From assembly GCA_910587865.1 (NCBI GenBank), contig CAJUNX010000051.1, positions 1 to 26,223 on the forward strand: a stretch of 26,223 bases of DNA, written 5' to 3'. The notes beneath the pieces were generated by a model. The model worked only from the letters and a program-made list of their open reading frames with translations. It ran no database searches and was not told the origin of the DNA. The position numbers were made by a program, and so were the translations under genes. This stretch comes from an uncultured Roseburia sp. GTDB taxonomy: Bacteria; Bacillota; Clostridia; Lachnospirales; Lachnospiraceae. Of the stretch, positions 7,903-15,372 are shown piece after piece; positions within the stretch are counted from its first letter, which is position 1, and the number at the start of each line of letters is the position of its first letter.

Positions 7903-7920
7903 ACAGTACAGCCGTCATCC
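7881..7920. terminator. Long hairpin between convergent genes, overlaps a stop codon
   Basis: GGATGACGGCTGT (7881-7893) pairs perfectly over 13 bp with ACAGCCGTCATCC (7908-7920). An inner ACTG/CAGT stem leaves a loop of GTAAA, so the TAA stop of the plus-strand gene (7900-7902) sits in the loop. On the minus strand the hairpin is followed by ATTTTCTTTG, a modest U-rich tail, so it should end the minus-strand acyltransferase transcript. On the plus strand the tail is poor (ATTCTGCC). Confidence 0.65.
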
Positions 7921-8014
7921 ATTCTGCCTCAGAAGCTCCGCTATCCCCCGCAAAAAAATCTTACCTGCGTCAATGCACATCTTTCCAGGGGATATGCAAA
8001 GCATACGTTCCAGA

Positions 8015-9067
8015 TCACACGAGTCGTTTTACCGCCGGAATGCAGCGGAGAACCGCTGTCACCGCCGCCCCGGTCAGAAAGATCAGTCCTTCATAAATCA
8101 GAAGCGCCGTGATCACATGAAAATGACGCAGCAGCTGAAACTGATACAGCGGCACATAAACCTCAAGAAAGAAATCTGACAGCAGATAAATTCCAAAGGA
8201 GCATCCCCCAAGCCACGTCACAATCTTCCAGAATATTCTTACGCGGCATACATGACCGAAGCATCTCGCAAGATAAAACAGCGATGCCGCCATAGCCGTG
8301 ATCGTCAGGTGCGTCCGGTCATCGAAAAACAGGTAGTTCTCCGGCATCCGCTGGTATTCCGCATAAGTCGCCGATACGAGGAAAACCAGACAGCACACGA
8401 TCACAATCACACTGATCAGAACATACTGCCATTTTATCTCCACGTGATTTTCCAGAAAATACCCCAGAAAAAGCAGCCCGGCCAGCGTCGGCAGAAATAC
8501 GGACGAAAATCCTGCGTTATAGAGAAGCCCTTCCCGATAATGAATCAGTATCGGCATCACGCCCAAAAAAACGACGGATATCGCAATGAGATACAGATAC
8601 TCCCTGCGCCCCATTGCGGATGCAAGCCGCTGCAGCAGCGGAAGCATCACCAAAAGTCCCAGGTACAGATACAGATACCAGTATGCATTCGTAATCTTTT
8701 GCTGATAGATCAGCTTAAAAAATTCGATCAGATCAAATGACATTCCGTTTACATACCAGCTCCTGACATAATATATAAAAGAAAAAATGATAATATCCAG
8801 CACAATCCTTATGATCCGGGCGCCATTTTTTCGGTATTCATCCACATGACGGAGCAGCAGCACCCCGGAAATCATCAGAAACACCGGGACTGCCGTCTTG
8901 CTCATAAAAAAATATGTCACCAGGAAAAACCATTTCCGTCCATCCGGCTGCATTGCCAGAAATTCTCCGGAAGCCGTGTGATTGACGATCACAAAAAAGC
9001 TGGCGATAATCCGCAGGAGCTCCAGATATTCAATTTTCCGCTTTCCTTCCGCCGTGCTCTCCTGCAT
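8015..9067 (-). CDS. Acyltransferase family 3 (OafA-like) membrane protein
   Basis: Integral membrane acyltransferase-3 (PF01757 type) expected to O-acetylate or otherwise acylate surface glycans. Seen: the N-terminal family signature LELLRIIASFFVIVNH with R19 and H30, then about ten hydrophobic helices. Length 350 aa matches the stand-alone membrane domain; no SGNH domain is attached. The start is chosen at ATG 9067 (MQESTAEG) because AGGAGG lies 8 nt upstream. ATG 9073 would put AGGAGG only 2 nt away, and GTG 9091 lies upstream of it. The 5' side holds a degenerate 59-bp repeat and no clear promoter, so it is probably co-transcribed with the GtrII-like gene. The acyl group and acceptor are unknown. 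Confidence 0.87.
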   Translation of the reverse strand: MQESTAEGKRKIEYLELLRIIASFFVIVNHTASGEFLAMQPDGRKWFFLVTYFFMSKTAVPVFLMISGVLLLRHVDEYRKNGARIIRIVLDIIIFSFIYYVRSWYVNGMSFDLIEFFKLIYQQKITNAYWYLYLYLGLLVMLPLLQRLASAMGRREYLYLIAISVVFLGVMPILIHYREGLLYNAGFSSVFLPTLAGLLFLGYFLENHVEIKWQYVLISVIVIVCCLVFLVSATYAEYQRMPENYLFFDDRTHLTITAMAASLFYLARCFGHVCRVRIFWKIVTWLGGCSFGIYLLSDFFLEVYVPLYQFQLLRHFHVITALLIYEGLIFLTGAAVTAVLRCIPAVKRLV

Positions 9068-9127
9068 CTTCATCCCCTCCTTCCTGCACACTGCATCCTG
9101 TTCCCGTCATCCACGCCGTGACTGGAC

Positions 9128-9302
9128 GTACTGTCCTCCGGACATCCCTTTCGGTATCCGGTACTCAGACACTTTCATCACAACGTGCCGTCCGACGGGC
9201 ATCCCGCTCACCGGTATCAGTACCCGGACACTTTCATCGCAACGTCCCACCCGCCGGACATCCCTTTCACCGGTATCAGTACTCGGACAGTTTGATCACA
9301 AC
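9128..9302. repeat. 59-bp tandem repeat copying the 3' end of a gene
   Basis: Three units: 9244-9302 (59 bp), 9185-9243 (59 bp) and 9128-9184 (57 bp). Read on the minus strand each starts GTTGYGATSAAASTGTC. The first unit encodes the last eight codons of the GtrII-like protein (VVIKLSEY) and its TGA. Unit two would read VAMKVSGY and a TGA at the same place; in unit three the stop is lost by a small indel. So the 3' end of the gene has been duplicated downstream and has drifted. Confidence 0.9.
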
Positions 9303-10913
9303 GACCCCGTCCACAACCTTCATCGAGCCGTAATCCGGATAACAGCCCATCTCCTTTACTTCCTCCCGCTCCATCAGCTCCACCGTCTGCTCATAGCCGC
9401 AGAAATCTGGTGCAAACCCAAGGAATTTTGTCAGGATATGCGCCCTGGAATAAGCGTTGATGTTCGACTCGATTTTCCCGTCCAGCCCGAAGGTCCCGCC
9501 TAGCATACTGCCCATGTCATGCGTCTCATCTTTGATCTCGTTTCCGATAAAGGCGACCGGCATGTCATCCGTATACCCTTCCAGACTCTTAATCTGCGTC
9601 ACCATCGTCTCAAAATATGCCAGATCATGATACTTCGTATACTCCAGCGACATATAGCAGCCGTTGCCGAACCATACGTACATCAGTACCATCGCCACTG
9701 CGATCAGGCCGGATGCCCAGGAAAGCGCCGCCTGATACCAGAGCTTCACCCGCACATTGCGGCAGAACTGATCGATCCACACCACAAAAAGCACCGGCAG
9801 AAACACAGCCGAATATCCCATCAGCGTATAGGACCAGCCGGCCGGCGACATCAGATACACAAGGAAAAATGCCGCCGGGAGCAGCAGAAAGCCGAATACC
9901 ATAAATCCTTTTCTGATCCACTCTCCCCGGTCCAGGAAAAACAGAGAGATCACGCTGACGCCAAGCACGAGATAAATCAGCAGAAAACACCGGCGAAGCA
10001 GGTGGGTCGGCGCAAGGTACATCACATGTCCGGACACCAGCGCAATCATATCCGCATAGCAGCGCTTCAGCGCTCCGAAGAGCTCGCTGGCGCTTAACTG
10101 TCCCATGGCATTCATCCCCTGGTAATTTCCGAGCTCCAGCCCCCAGTGCGCAAGGAAATATCTGTTTAAGATCAGATACAGCGCCAGCGCTGCCACCAGC
10201 ACAAACAGATACCGGAAGGCCGTAACCAGTACGGATTTCCAGTTCTGATTCTTTTTGCAAAACGCACTTTCCAGCACCAGTGTGATCACAAAAATGCATG
10301 CCGCATTTGCAAAATATGCCTGATACGTCCCCAGAGAACATGTCAGAAGGATAACGGCTGCAAAATGCCAAAACAGATTTTTCGGAAAACGCACCGCAAG
10401 CCACGCCGCCAGCACACTAAAGAAAATCCCCACGGAATAAAAAACCGACGAATACATGAAAAAAAACATACATACGACAGGTGTAAACGAAGCCATAAAT
10501 CCGCCGATTGCAGCTGCCGCCAGCTTTCCCTGCACGGCAAACAGATCCGTCACAAGCGCAGCCGAAACAGCGATCAGAAACAGCGAGAGCATTCCGTTCA
10601 GCAGCGGGAGCGAGTAATTCCCGAATTGAGACGCCATGTAATCGCCCGCCAGCTTTAAAAACCAGCGCCCGGATTCCGCGCCGGTTCCATAGCCCGCCGG
10701 CCCGTTTGCCAGTTCATCATAATTGTACAGCTTGTTTGTGAACTGATACAGATGTGTCATCAGCCCCACAATCACAGTGGAAAAAAAAGCGGTTTTTACC
10801 GTCGCAGGGAGCCTCCTCCAGGCATCCTGCATCCATCTGTCCGGTGTTTTTATTTTATTCGGAATCTGCCGCCAGGCATCCCGCATCCTGATCTTCTTCT
10901 GAATCTGCGCCAT
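9276..10913 (-). CDS. GtrII-like membrane glucosyltransferase (Glucos_trans_II type)
   Basis: Polytopic membrane glycosyltransferase of the GtrII/Glucos_trans_II kind, which moves a glucosyl group from an undecaprenyl-phosphate donor onto polysaccharide outside the membrane. Seen: after one N-terminal helix (~40-58) the family-type loop YNYDEL (63-68) with GYGTGAESGRW (74-84); the acidic pair D66/E67 is the likely catalytic site. About 9-10 more helices follow, then a soluble C-terminal tail of ~110 aa. Length 545 aa is in the family range. The start at 10913 is supported by AAGGAG 9 nt upstream; the in-frame ATG at 10943 lacks a ribosome site. It should depend on GtrB to make the lipid-linked sugar; a GtrB/GtrA pair lies ~4.5 kb upstream on the same strand. 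Confidence 0.83.
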   Translation of the reverse strand: MAQIQKKIRMRDAWRQIPNKIKTPDRWMQDAWRRLPATVKTAFFSTVIVGLMTHLYQFTNKLYNYDELANGPAGYGTGAESGRWFLKLAGDYMASQFGNYSLPLLNGMLSLFLIAVSAALVTDLFAVQGKLAAAAIGGFMASFTPVVCMFFFMYSSVFYSVGIFFSVLAAWLAVRFPKNLFWHFAAVILLTCSLGTYQAYFANAACIFVITLVLESAFCKKNQNWKSVLVTAFRYLFVLVAALALYLILNRYFLAHWGLELGNYQGMNAMGQLSASELFGALKRCYADMIALVSGHVMYLAPTHLLRRCFLLIYLVLGVSVISLFFLDRGEWIRKGFMVFGFLLLPAAFFLVYLMSPAGWSYTLMGYSAVFLPVLFVVWIDQFCRNVRVKLWYQAALSWASGLIAVAMVLMYVWFGNGCYMSLEYTKYHDLAYFETMVTQIKSLEGYTDDMPVAFIGNEIKDETHDMGSMLGGTFGLDGKIESNINAYSRAHILTKFLGFAPDFCGYEQTVELMEREEVKEMGCYPDYGSMKVVDGVVVIKLSEY

Positions 10914-10951
10914 ATTTACCAACTCCTTACTCAGTCTTTGCATTCGTATAC

Positions 10952-10980
10952 ATTATGTCCTATTCTTTTCCATAAGTCAA
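10952..10980 (-). promoter_or_regulatory. Sigma-A promoter of the GtrII-like gene
   Basis: Minus strand: -35 TTGACT (10975-10980), 17-nt spacer, -10 CATAAT (10952-10957). The transcript would start near 10945, ~30 nt before the chosen ATG at 10913. This also argues against the upstream in-frame ATG at 10943. Confidence 0.7.
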
Positions 10981-10993
10981 GATTTCAAACAAC

Positions 10994-11015
10994 GGATACC
11001 GGTTCGCCGGTCATC
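10994..11015. promoter_or_regulatory. Inverted repeat with TTCG loop upstream of the promoter
   Basis: GGAT-ACCGG-TTCG-CCGGT-C-ATCC forms a 9-bp stem with one bulge and a TTCG tetraloop read on the plus strand. It lies 14 bases upstream of the -35 box at 10975-10980. On the minus strand it is followed by a weak GTTGTTT tail. It may be a back-up terminator for the DUF3048 transcript or an operator. Confidence 0.35.
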
Positions 11016-11103
11016 CGCCGCGGCAGGCGGTACGCCCTTCCCCTTCCCGGCGTACGGCCCGGGCGCCGCTTTTACGACATATTTCCTCTGCGGGGAGGGG
11101 CAT

Positions 11104-11139
11104 AAAAAAGGAAGCCCTGCGCGCCGCATGACTTCCTTT
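11104..11139 (-). terminator. Intrinsic terminator of the DUF3048 gene
   Basis: On the minus strand, AAAGGAAG (11132-11139) pairs with CTTCCTTT (11107-11114), with an inner TGCG/CGCA stem, and is followed at once by T residues (11104-11109 on the other strand). It lies 8 nt after the TAA of the lipoprotein gene. Confidence 0.85.
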
Positions 11140-11146
11140 CGCTGTC

Positions 11147-12256
11147 TTATTCAATTTCCAGATCGGGCCAGTCGTCCACCGGCACAAACGCCACATAGGT
11201 TTTCCCGGTATTGAGCGTGATCTCATTTCCCTCCGCGTCAAAATAACGTGTCGGAGATGTCATGGTCGTCTTCTCCCAGGTAACCGGAATCGCTTTTCCG
11301 TTTGTGATGTAATAGCCGCCGCCGCTGCCAATGCAGTTGAAAATCATATATCCGTGCTCATCATACTGCTGGAATCCGCAGCTCTGAATCAGAAGATTCT
11401 TAAAGCACAGCTGCGCGTTGTCGTTGCCCGGATCCACATGGGCTTTGCCGTACTCGGAGTAATAATAGAGCTGATCCTCCTCATCATAATCCAGCCAGGA
11501 TCCGTTGTGCGGGAACGGAAGATCCACCGTCTTTGCGTCCACCGCATCCGACGCACCGGAGAGATCTACCGGGTTATTCTCACTCGCAAACTGATAATGC
11601 GCCCCCTCGTAGTAGGAGTTATACTCCTTATCCACTTTTGAGTTGGAGAAATTCGCCTCCATATCGCCGGAACATATGTATTCCGTGTACTCTCTCGGTT
11701 TGCCGTTGTTCACACGGGAAAACGTCCCGCTGAAATTGTTCGTGGACGGCTCCGCAATATACTCGTCTATATAGAACGGACCTCCGTCATGACAGAGGAT
11801 TGCATTCCACTCCGCAGACAAAATGACATTCGTCGGTCTCACACTCCGGATGCTTCCGATCTGCTCCACGCTCTCATAGTCCTTAAACAGCGCCATAAAA
11901 CGGGTAATTCTGCCGTTCATCGTACTGTTCATCATCTCATACACCACGTCCGCCTTCGACAGTCCGTAATGCGGGAGCGCAATCGATTCGTTGTCCACCA
12001 TCGCCGCAATCGGACGCTGATCCTTCAGTGCTTCATCAATCAGCTCGTTTGTCAGCTCACTGCGGTACATGCCGTCCGGAAGAACCTCCTCCTGTTCACT
12101 CTCCTCAGTGCCCGGGTCCACATCGGCTTCCACCGCGGTATCGCCGCCTCCTGTCTCAAGTGTCTCAACGGCATCCTGATCGCCGCCTTTTCCGCAACCG
12201 GCCAGTCCGGTCGTTAAAACCAGCGCAGCCAGCCATAATCGTACTCCTCTTTTCAC
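11147..12256 (-). CDS. DUF3048 (YerB-like) lipoprotein
   Basis: Secreted lipoprotein of the DUF3048/YerB family, whose biochemical role is not established. Seen: a lipoprotein signal peptide with lipobox LAGC (Cys21 is the lipid site), an acidic linker (~24-60), then the family core with IAAMVDNESIALPHYGLSKA from about residue 82, ADVVYEMMN, ITRFMALF and IGSIRSVRP, and a C-terminal domain ending near FVPVDDWPDLEIE. Length 369 aa is usual. The start is GTG at 12256 with GAGGT 8 nt upstream, and it gives a proper signal peptide. It has its own promoter (12356-12384) and terminator (11104-11139), so it is likely a single-gene unit next to the muramidase gene, which fits a wall-associated role. 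Confidence 0.88.
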   Translation of the reverse strand: MKRGVRLWLAALVLTTGLAGCGKGGDQDAVETLETGGGDTAVEADVDPGTEESEQEEVLPDGMYRSELTNELIDEALKDQRPIAAMVDNESIALPHYGLSKADVVYEMMNSTMNGRITRFMALFKDYESVEQIGSIRSVRPTNVILSAEWNAILCHDGGPFYIDEYIAEPSTNNFSGTFSRVNNGKPREYTEYICSGDMEANFSNSKVDKEYNSYYEGAHYQFASENNPVDLSGASDAVDAKTVDLPFPHNGSWLDYDEEDQLYYYSEYGKAHVDPGNDNAQLCFKNLLIQSCGFQQYDEHGYMIFNCIGSGGGYYITNGKAIPVTWEKTTMTSPTRYFDAEGNEITLNTGKTYVAFVPVDDWPDLEIE

Positions 12257-12299
12257 CTGTAACTACCTCTCATTATTTTATTTTTGACCGTATCCGGAA

Positions 12300-12327
12300 T
12301 TTTCCGGCAGCATATACTGCCGGAAAA
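12300..12327. other. Perfect 11-bp inverted repeat in 5' leader
   Basis: TTTTCCGGCAG (12300-12310), loop CATATA, CTGCCGGAAAA (12317-12327). The T-run is on the 5' side and the A-run on the 3' side on both strands, the reverse of a normal terminator. It lies ~22 nt after the expected start of the DUF3048 transcript, so it would fold in that leader. It may be an mRNA stabiliser or a protein-binding site. Confidence 0.6.
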
Positions 12328-12355
12328 CCGCTTTGATACAGTCTCTCCGTCTCTT

Positions 12356-12384
12356 ATCATATCACACAATCCCGGACATGAAAA
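12356..12384 (-). promoter_or_regulatory. Extended -10 promoter of the DUF3048 gene
   Basis: Minus strand: -35-like TTTTCA (12379-12384), 17-nt spacer, -10 TATGAT (12356-12361) preceded by TGA, giving the extended TGn-TATGAT form. It starts right after the stop of the GH25 gene. Confidence 0.6.
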
Positions 12385-12390
12385 GATTTT

Positions 12391-14769
12391 TTAATACCCG
12401 GTGTAGCTGATATTCATGTCAACGTTGCCATTAATTCCCGGCACGGAACCCTTCGACGTATACTGCCACATATTATATTTCCCGGTGTAGGTACAGGTCG
12501 CATTATACTGCGCCACCCAGATCGTGTAATTGCTCAGGCCCGATGCATTGAGCTTGCTGTTGTACCAGCTCTTGCTCGCATAGACACCGGCTTTATAACC
12601 GCTCGCCGCAACGGTCCGGCAGAATGCCTGCACAACCGCTGTCCTTGTTCCCACATCCAGACCGTTCGCCCGGCCGTTCGTCGCACTCTCCGTGTCGATA
12701 AACACCGGATACGTCACTTTATAGCCCGAGATCAGAGAAACCGCCATACTGGCCTCCTCGATCGCCTCCGCCTCATTGACGGCCTGGGTAAAGAAGTAAA
12801 CGCCGACCTTGATTCCGGCCCTCGTCGCACCCGCAATATTCTGGCGGAAATACGGATCCTCGATCAATGCTCCCGTGGTAGCACCGCGGTAGCCGACACG
12901 GATGATCGCAAAGCTGATTCCGGACGTCGCGACAGCGCCCCAGTCGATATTGCCCTGCCACTTCGAGACATCAATCCCTCTCGAGCCGGAGCTCTGCGAC
13001 ATGCTGCCGTCCTCCGCGAACGTGTACATCACGCCGCCGATGACCTGGTTGCCGGTCACCGCCTGATTGCTGGCGTTATAATAATAAACCTTCCCGTCAA
13101 TCGTCTGCCATCCGGTGTACTTCGGCAGGGTGTAAAATTTATCATTGGATGCATAATCCTTTAACGTCGCCGGCTTCGTCGCCTTCTCGTCCACATACAG
13201 CGTATTTCCCGCTTTGTCCTTTAACACGGTTCCCGTGTCGGACGGATTCTTGATGTAAACGGTCGTCTGAATCCGCTCGCTCCATGTCGCGCCTGTGTCA
13301 TCCCGCTCATAGGTCACCGTTGCCGCGACATTGACATCTACCGTCCCTGTTTTCAGCTTGTTCGTAAGTGTGACCGAATTGCCGGTCGTCGCCGACAGTC
13401 CGACCCATTCGGCATTTGTCGTGCCCCATTCCACACTCTTAATAATCTTATTGTCATCCTTGATGCCCAGCGTCAGCGTATAGCTGTTGGATGCCGCATT
13501 GTCACTGTTGTACAGCGTCACGGTCTTCGGCAGGGAAAACGTCGCCGTCACAGCCTTTGTGGTCGGCTCATTCGCCTTTGCCGCAACACGCGCGACACCG
13601 TGTCTTGCCACGGAAGCCGTCTGTGTTGTCTCTGCACCGCCTGTACTATCGCCATTTCCATCTGTACCCTGTGACGGGTCTGTCGGTGTTGTCGGATCTG
13701 TCGCGCCGCCAGGAGTCTCCGAAGTCGTCTCCGATTCGGACGGCTGCGGATCCGGCTGCTGCGTCTCCGTCGGCTGCGGATTCGGCTGCTGCGTCTCCGT
13801 CGGCTGCGGATTCGGCTGCTGCGTCTCCGTTGGCGGTTTCTCCGTCGGCTTCTGTGTCTCCGTCGGCGGTTTTTCCGTCGACTCACTGTTTCCCGGCCCC
13901 GGCGCCTCCGTTCCCGGCTCCGGTGGCTCCGGCGTCACATGAATGGTCTTTGACACTGTCACAGTGTTCATCTCGCTGCTCGCGGATGCGTTTGTAAAAT
14001 TCGACTGATCCACATCGGCTTTTGCGACCGTTGTCGCCGACACCGTGCTCTCTAACAGCTGCACCGTATCCGTAAGTGTCGATTCCACCGGCACGTTATT
14101 TACCGCTGTATCCTCAACCGACACATTGACCTCGCTCTCCTTCTTGATCTCGCCGGTGACGTCCACCTTCTTATACTCGATCTCATCTTTTACGGTAACT
14201 GAGATGGAACCGCCCTTGATCTCATAGCCCTCCACCTGCTGAAGCTCGACCTTGTACTTGCCCGCGTCGATCTTGTCTATGTATATGATACCGTCTTTGT
14301 CTTTGTCCTCATATGTCGCCGCGGATGCTCCTTTTTTATCCGGTGTCACGGACACGACAAACGGCTCGCCGGAGACCACCTTCGACTTCTGATTTTGGAT
14401 TTTGATCTTTAAGTCCTTCTCAATCGATGTCCCGACCAGATAGAGTTCCTTCGCCTCCGCGGCCTCGGTCTCCTCCGTGACTTCCACCATCTCCGAGGTA
14501 ATCACCTCCGTGTCCACCGGCACGTCCAGCGGAATCTGCTCCCCTCCGTCATCGGTTTCCACATCTGCCTCCGGCCCTATCATCACATCCGCAACCACCG
14601 CTTCCTGCGGCTTGTTCTGCATGTGATCATGGATCAGATATCCCCCTGTACCGACTCCTCCCACTGTGACAACGGCCGTCACGGATGCGATAATCGCCTG
14701 TGTCCTCGACAACCCCTGCAGCTTCGTCAGCACATTTTTTACCAGACTGATAATGCTGTTTCCTTCCAT
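12391..14769 (-). CDS. Membrane-anchored multidomain GH25 muramidase
   Basis: 792-aa cell-surface N-acetylmuramidase that cuts peptidoglycan. Domains in order: a short cytoplasmic N-terminus with one transmembrane helix (~23-47, TQAIIASVTAVVTVGG); an acidic stretch; a Cna-B/prealbumin-like fold (~105-200, with YIDKIDAGKYKVEL); Ser/Thr-rich and Pro-rich linkers with TETQQPNPQP repeats; an Ig-like domain (~410-510); wall-binding-like repeats with GWQTIDGKVYYYNASNQAVTG; and the GH25 domain from 598 (GIDVSKWQ, catalytic Asp600; FIDTE with D692 and E694). The start at 14769 (MEGNSIISLV) has AGGAGG 11 nt upstream; the longer frame to 14865 crosses the leader. Its promoter is at 14879-14907. It may remodel wall for polymer attachment or export. 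No LPxTG or lipobox; the anchor is the N-terminal helix. Confidence 0.9.
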   Translation of the reverse strand: MEGNSIISLVKNVLTKLQGLSRTQAIIASVTAVVTVGGVGTGGYLIHDHMQNKPQEAVVADVMIGPEADVETDDGGEQIPLDVPVDTEVITSEMVEVTEETEAAEAKELYLVGTSIEKDLKIKIQNQKSKVVSGEPFVVSVTPDKKGASAATYEDKDKDGIIYIDKIDAGKYKVELQQVEGYEIKGGSISVTVKDEIEYKKVDVTGEIKKESEVNVSVEDTAVNNVPVESTLTDTVQLLESTVSATTVAKADVDQSNFTNASASSEMNTVTVSKTIHVTPEPPEPGTEAPGPGNSESTEKPPTETQKPTEKPPTETQQPNPQPTETQQPNPQPTETQQPDPQPSESETTSETPGGATDPTTPTDPSQGTDGNGDSTGGAETTQTASVARHGVARVAAKANEPTTKAVTATFSLPKTVTLYNSDNAASNSYTLTLGIKDDNKIIKSVEWGTTNAEWVGLSATTGNSVTLTNKLKTGTVDVNVAATVTYERDDTGATWSERIQTTVYIKNPSDTGTVLKDKAGNTLYVDEKATKPATLKDYASNDKFYTLPKYTGWQTIDGKVYYYNASNQAVTGNQVIGGVMYTFAEDGSMSQSSGSRGIDVSKWQGNIDWGAVATSGISFAIIRVGYRGATTGALIEDPYFRQNIAGATRAGIKVGVYFFTQAVNEAEAIEEASMAVSLISGYKVTYPVFIDTESATNGRANGLDVGTRTAVVQAFCRTVAASGYKAGVYASKSWYNSKLNASGLSNYTIWVAQYNATCTYTGKYNMWQYTSKGSVPGINGNVDMNISYTGY
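13741..13830. repeat. 30-bp coding tandem repeat (TETQQPNPQP linker)
   Basis: Three 30-bp units at 13741, 13771 and 13801, almost identical, followed by degenerate Pro/Thr/Glu-rich copies to ~13880. They encode ten-residue units of the wall-spanning linker of the muramidase and keep the frame, so copy number changes would alter linker length only. Confidence 0.93.
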
Positions 14770-14878
14770 ATCAGTAAATCCCTCCTGTATCACTGCTATC
14801 GATCTGCTTTGCTTCCACACGTCCTGCCGTCTGGCAGATATGCTTACAGACATGCCCGTCCGCACAACGTGTTCTGTT

Positions 14879-14907
14879 ATTATAACGCATTTAAAATTTG
14901 ATGTAAA
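14879..14907 (-). promoter_or_regulatory. Sigma-A promoter of the GH25 gene
   Basis: Minus strand: -35 TTTACA (14902-14907), 17-nt spacer, -10 TATAAT (14879-14884), in an AT-rich stretch. It gives a leader of ~100 nt with a small CTGCC/GGCAG hairpin (14824-14838). This separates the muramidase gene from the gtr cassette upstream. Confidence 0.88.
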
Positions 14908-14952
14908 CAGCTTAAATCTTAATATTTTATGGTATTTTATGTCAGGCGCCGT

Positions 14953-15372
14953 CTATTTTCCACGAAATACCAGAAGCTTGCTGATCACATAATTTCCAAC
15001 CGTCACAAGCACCATTGACACCAGCTTCGACAGATTGTAGTCTGCCTTCATCACCGTGGCAAGCAGAAACATCACTCCCATATCCAGAAGAAGCGTCAGC
15101 AGACGCGACAGCACAAAAGATGACATTTCCCGCAGAATGTTTGTTTCCCTGCTGTGAAATACAAACCGGCGGTTCGTGACATACGCAAATAAAACCGCAC
15201 CCGACCAGGAAATCACATTGGCAATCTGCAGCTGCACCGCATCCGTCCCGTCCAGAACAGTCCAGACACATCCGTAAAACAGCGCCATGCTGACTACGGT
15301 TGTCAGTCCGCCAACCACCAGATAGTTGAAAAGTTCTTCGTATTTTTTATAAAGTACTCTGATCCGCTCCAT
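14953..15372 (-). CDS. gtrA: GtrA-like flippase
   Basis: 139-aa GtrA family membrane protein (PF04138 type) with four transmembrane helices, thought to flip undecaprenyl-phosphate-linked sugar to the outer side. Seen: the N-terminal ELFNYLVVGGLTTVVSMALF, the central ISWSGAVLFAYVTNRRFVF with the family-typical N-R-x-F-V-F, and the ending GNYVISKLLVFRG, all in family positions. Its ATG lies inside the end of gtrB (26-nt overlap) with AGGAG 9 nt upstream, so the two are translationally coupled. Last gene of the cassette; no obvious terminator follows. Confidence 0.93.
   Translation of the reverse strand: MERIRVLYKKYEELFNYLVVGGLTTVVSMALFYGCVWTVLDGTDAVQLQIANVISWSGAVLFAYVTNRRFVFHSRETNILREMSSFVLSRLLTLLLDMGVMFLLATVMKADYNLSKLVSMVLVTVGNYVISKLLVFRGK

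Noticed and set aside
12300..12327. Terminator of the GH25 gene
   Set aside because: The T-run precedes rather than follows the stem on either strand, so it does not fit an intrinsic terminator.
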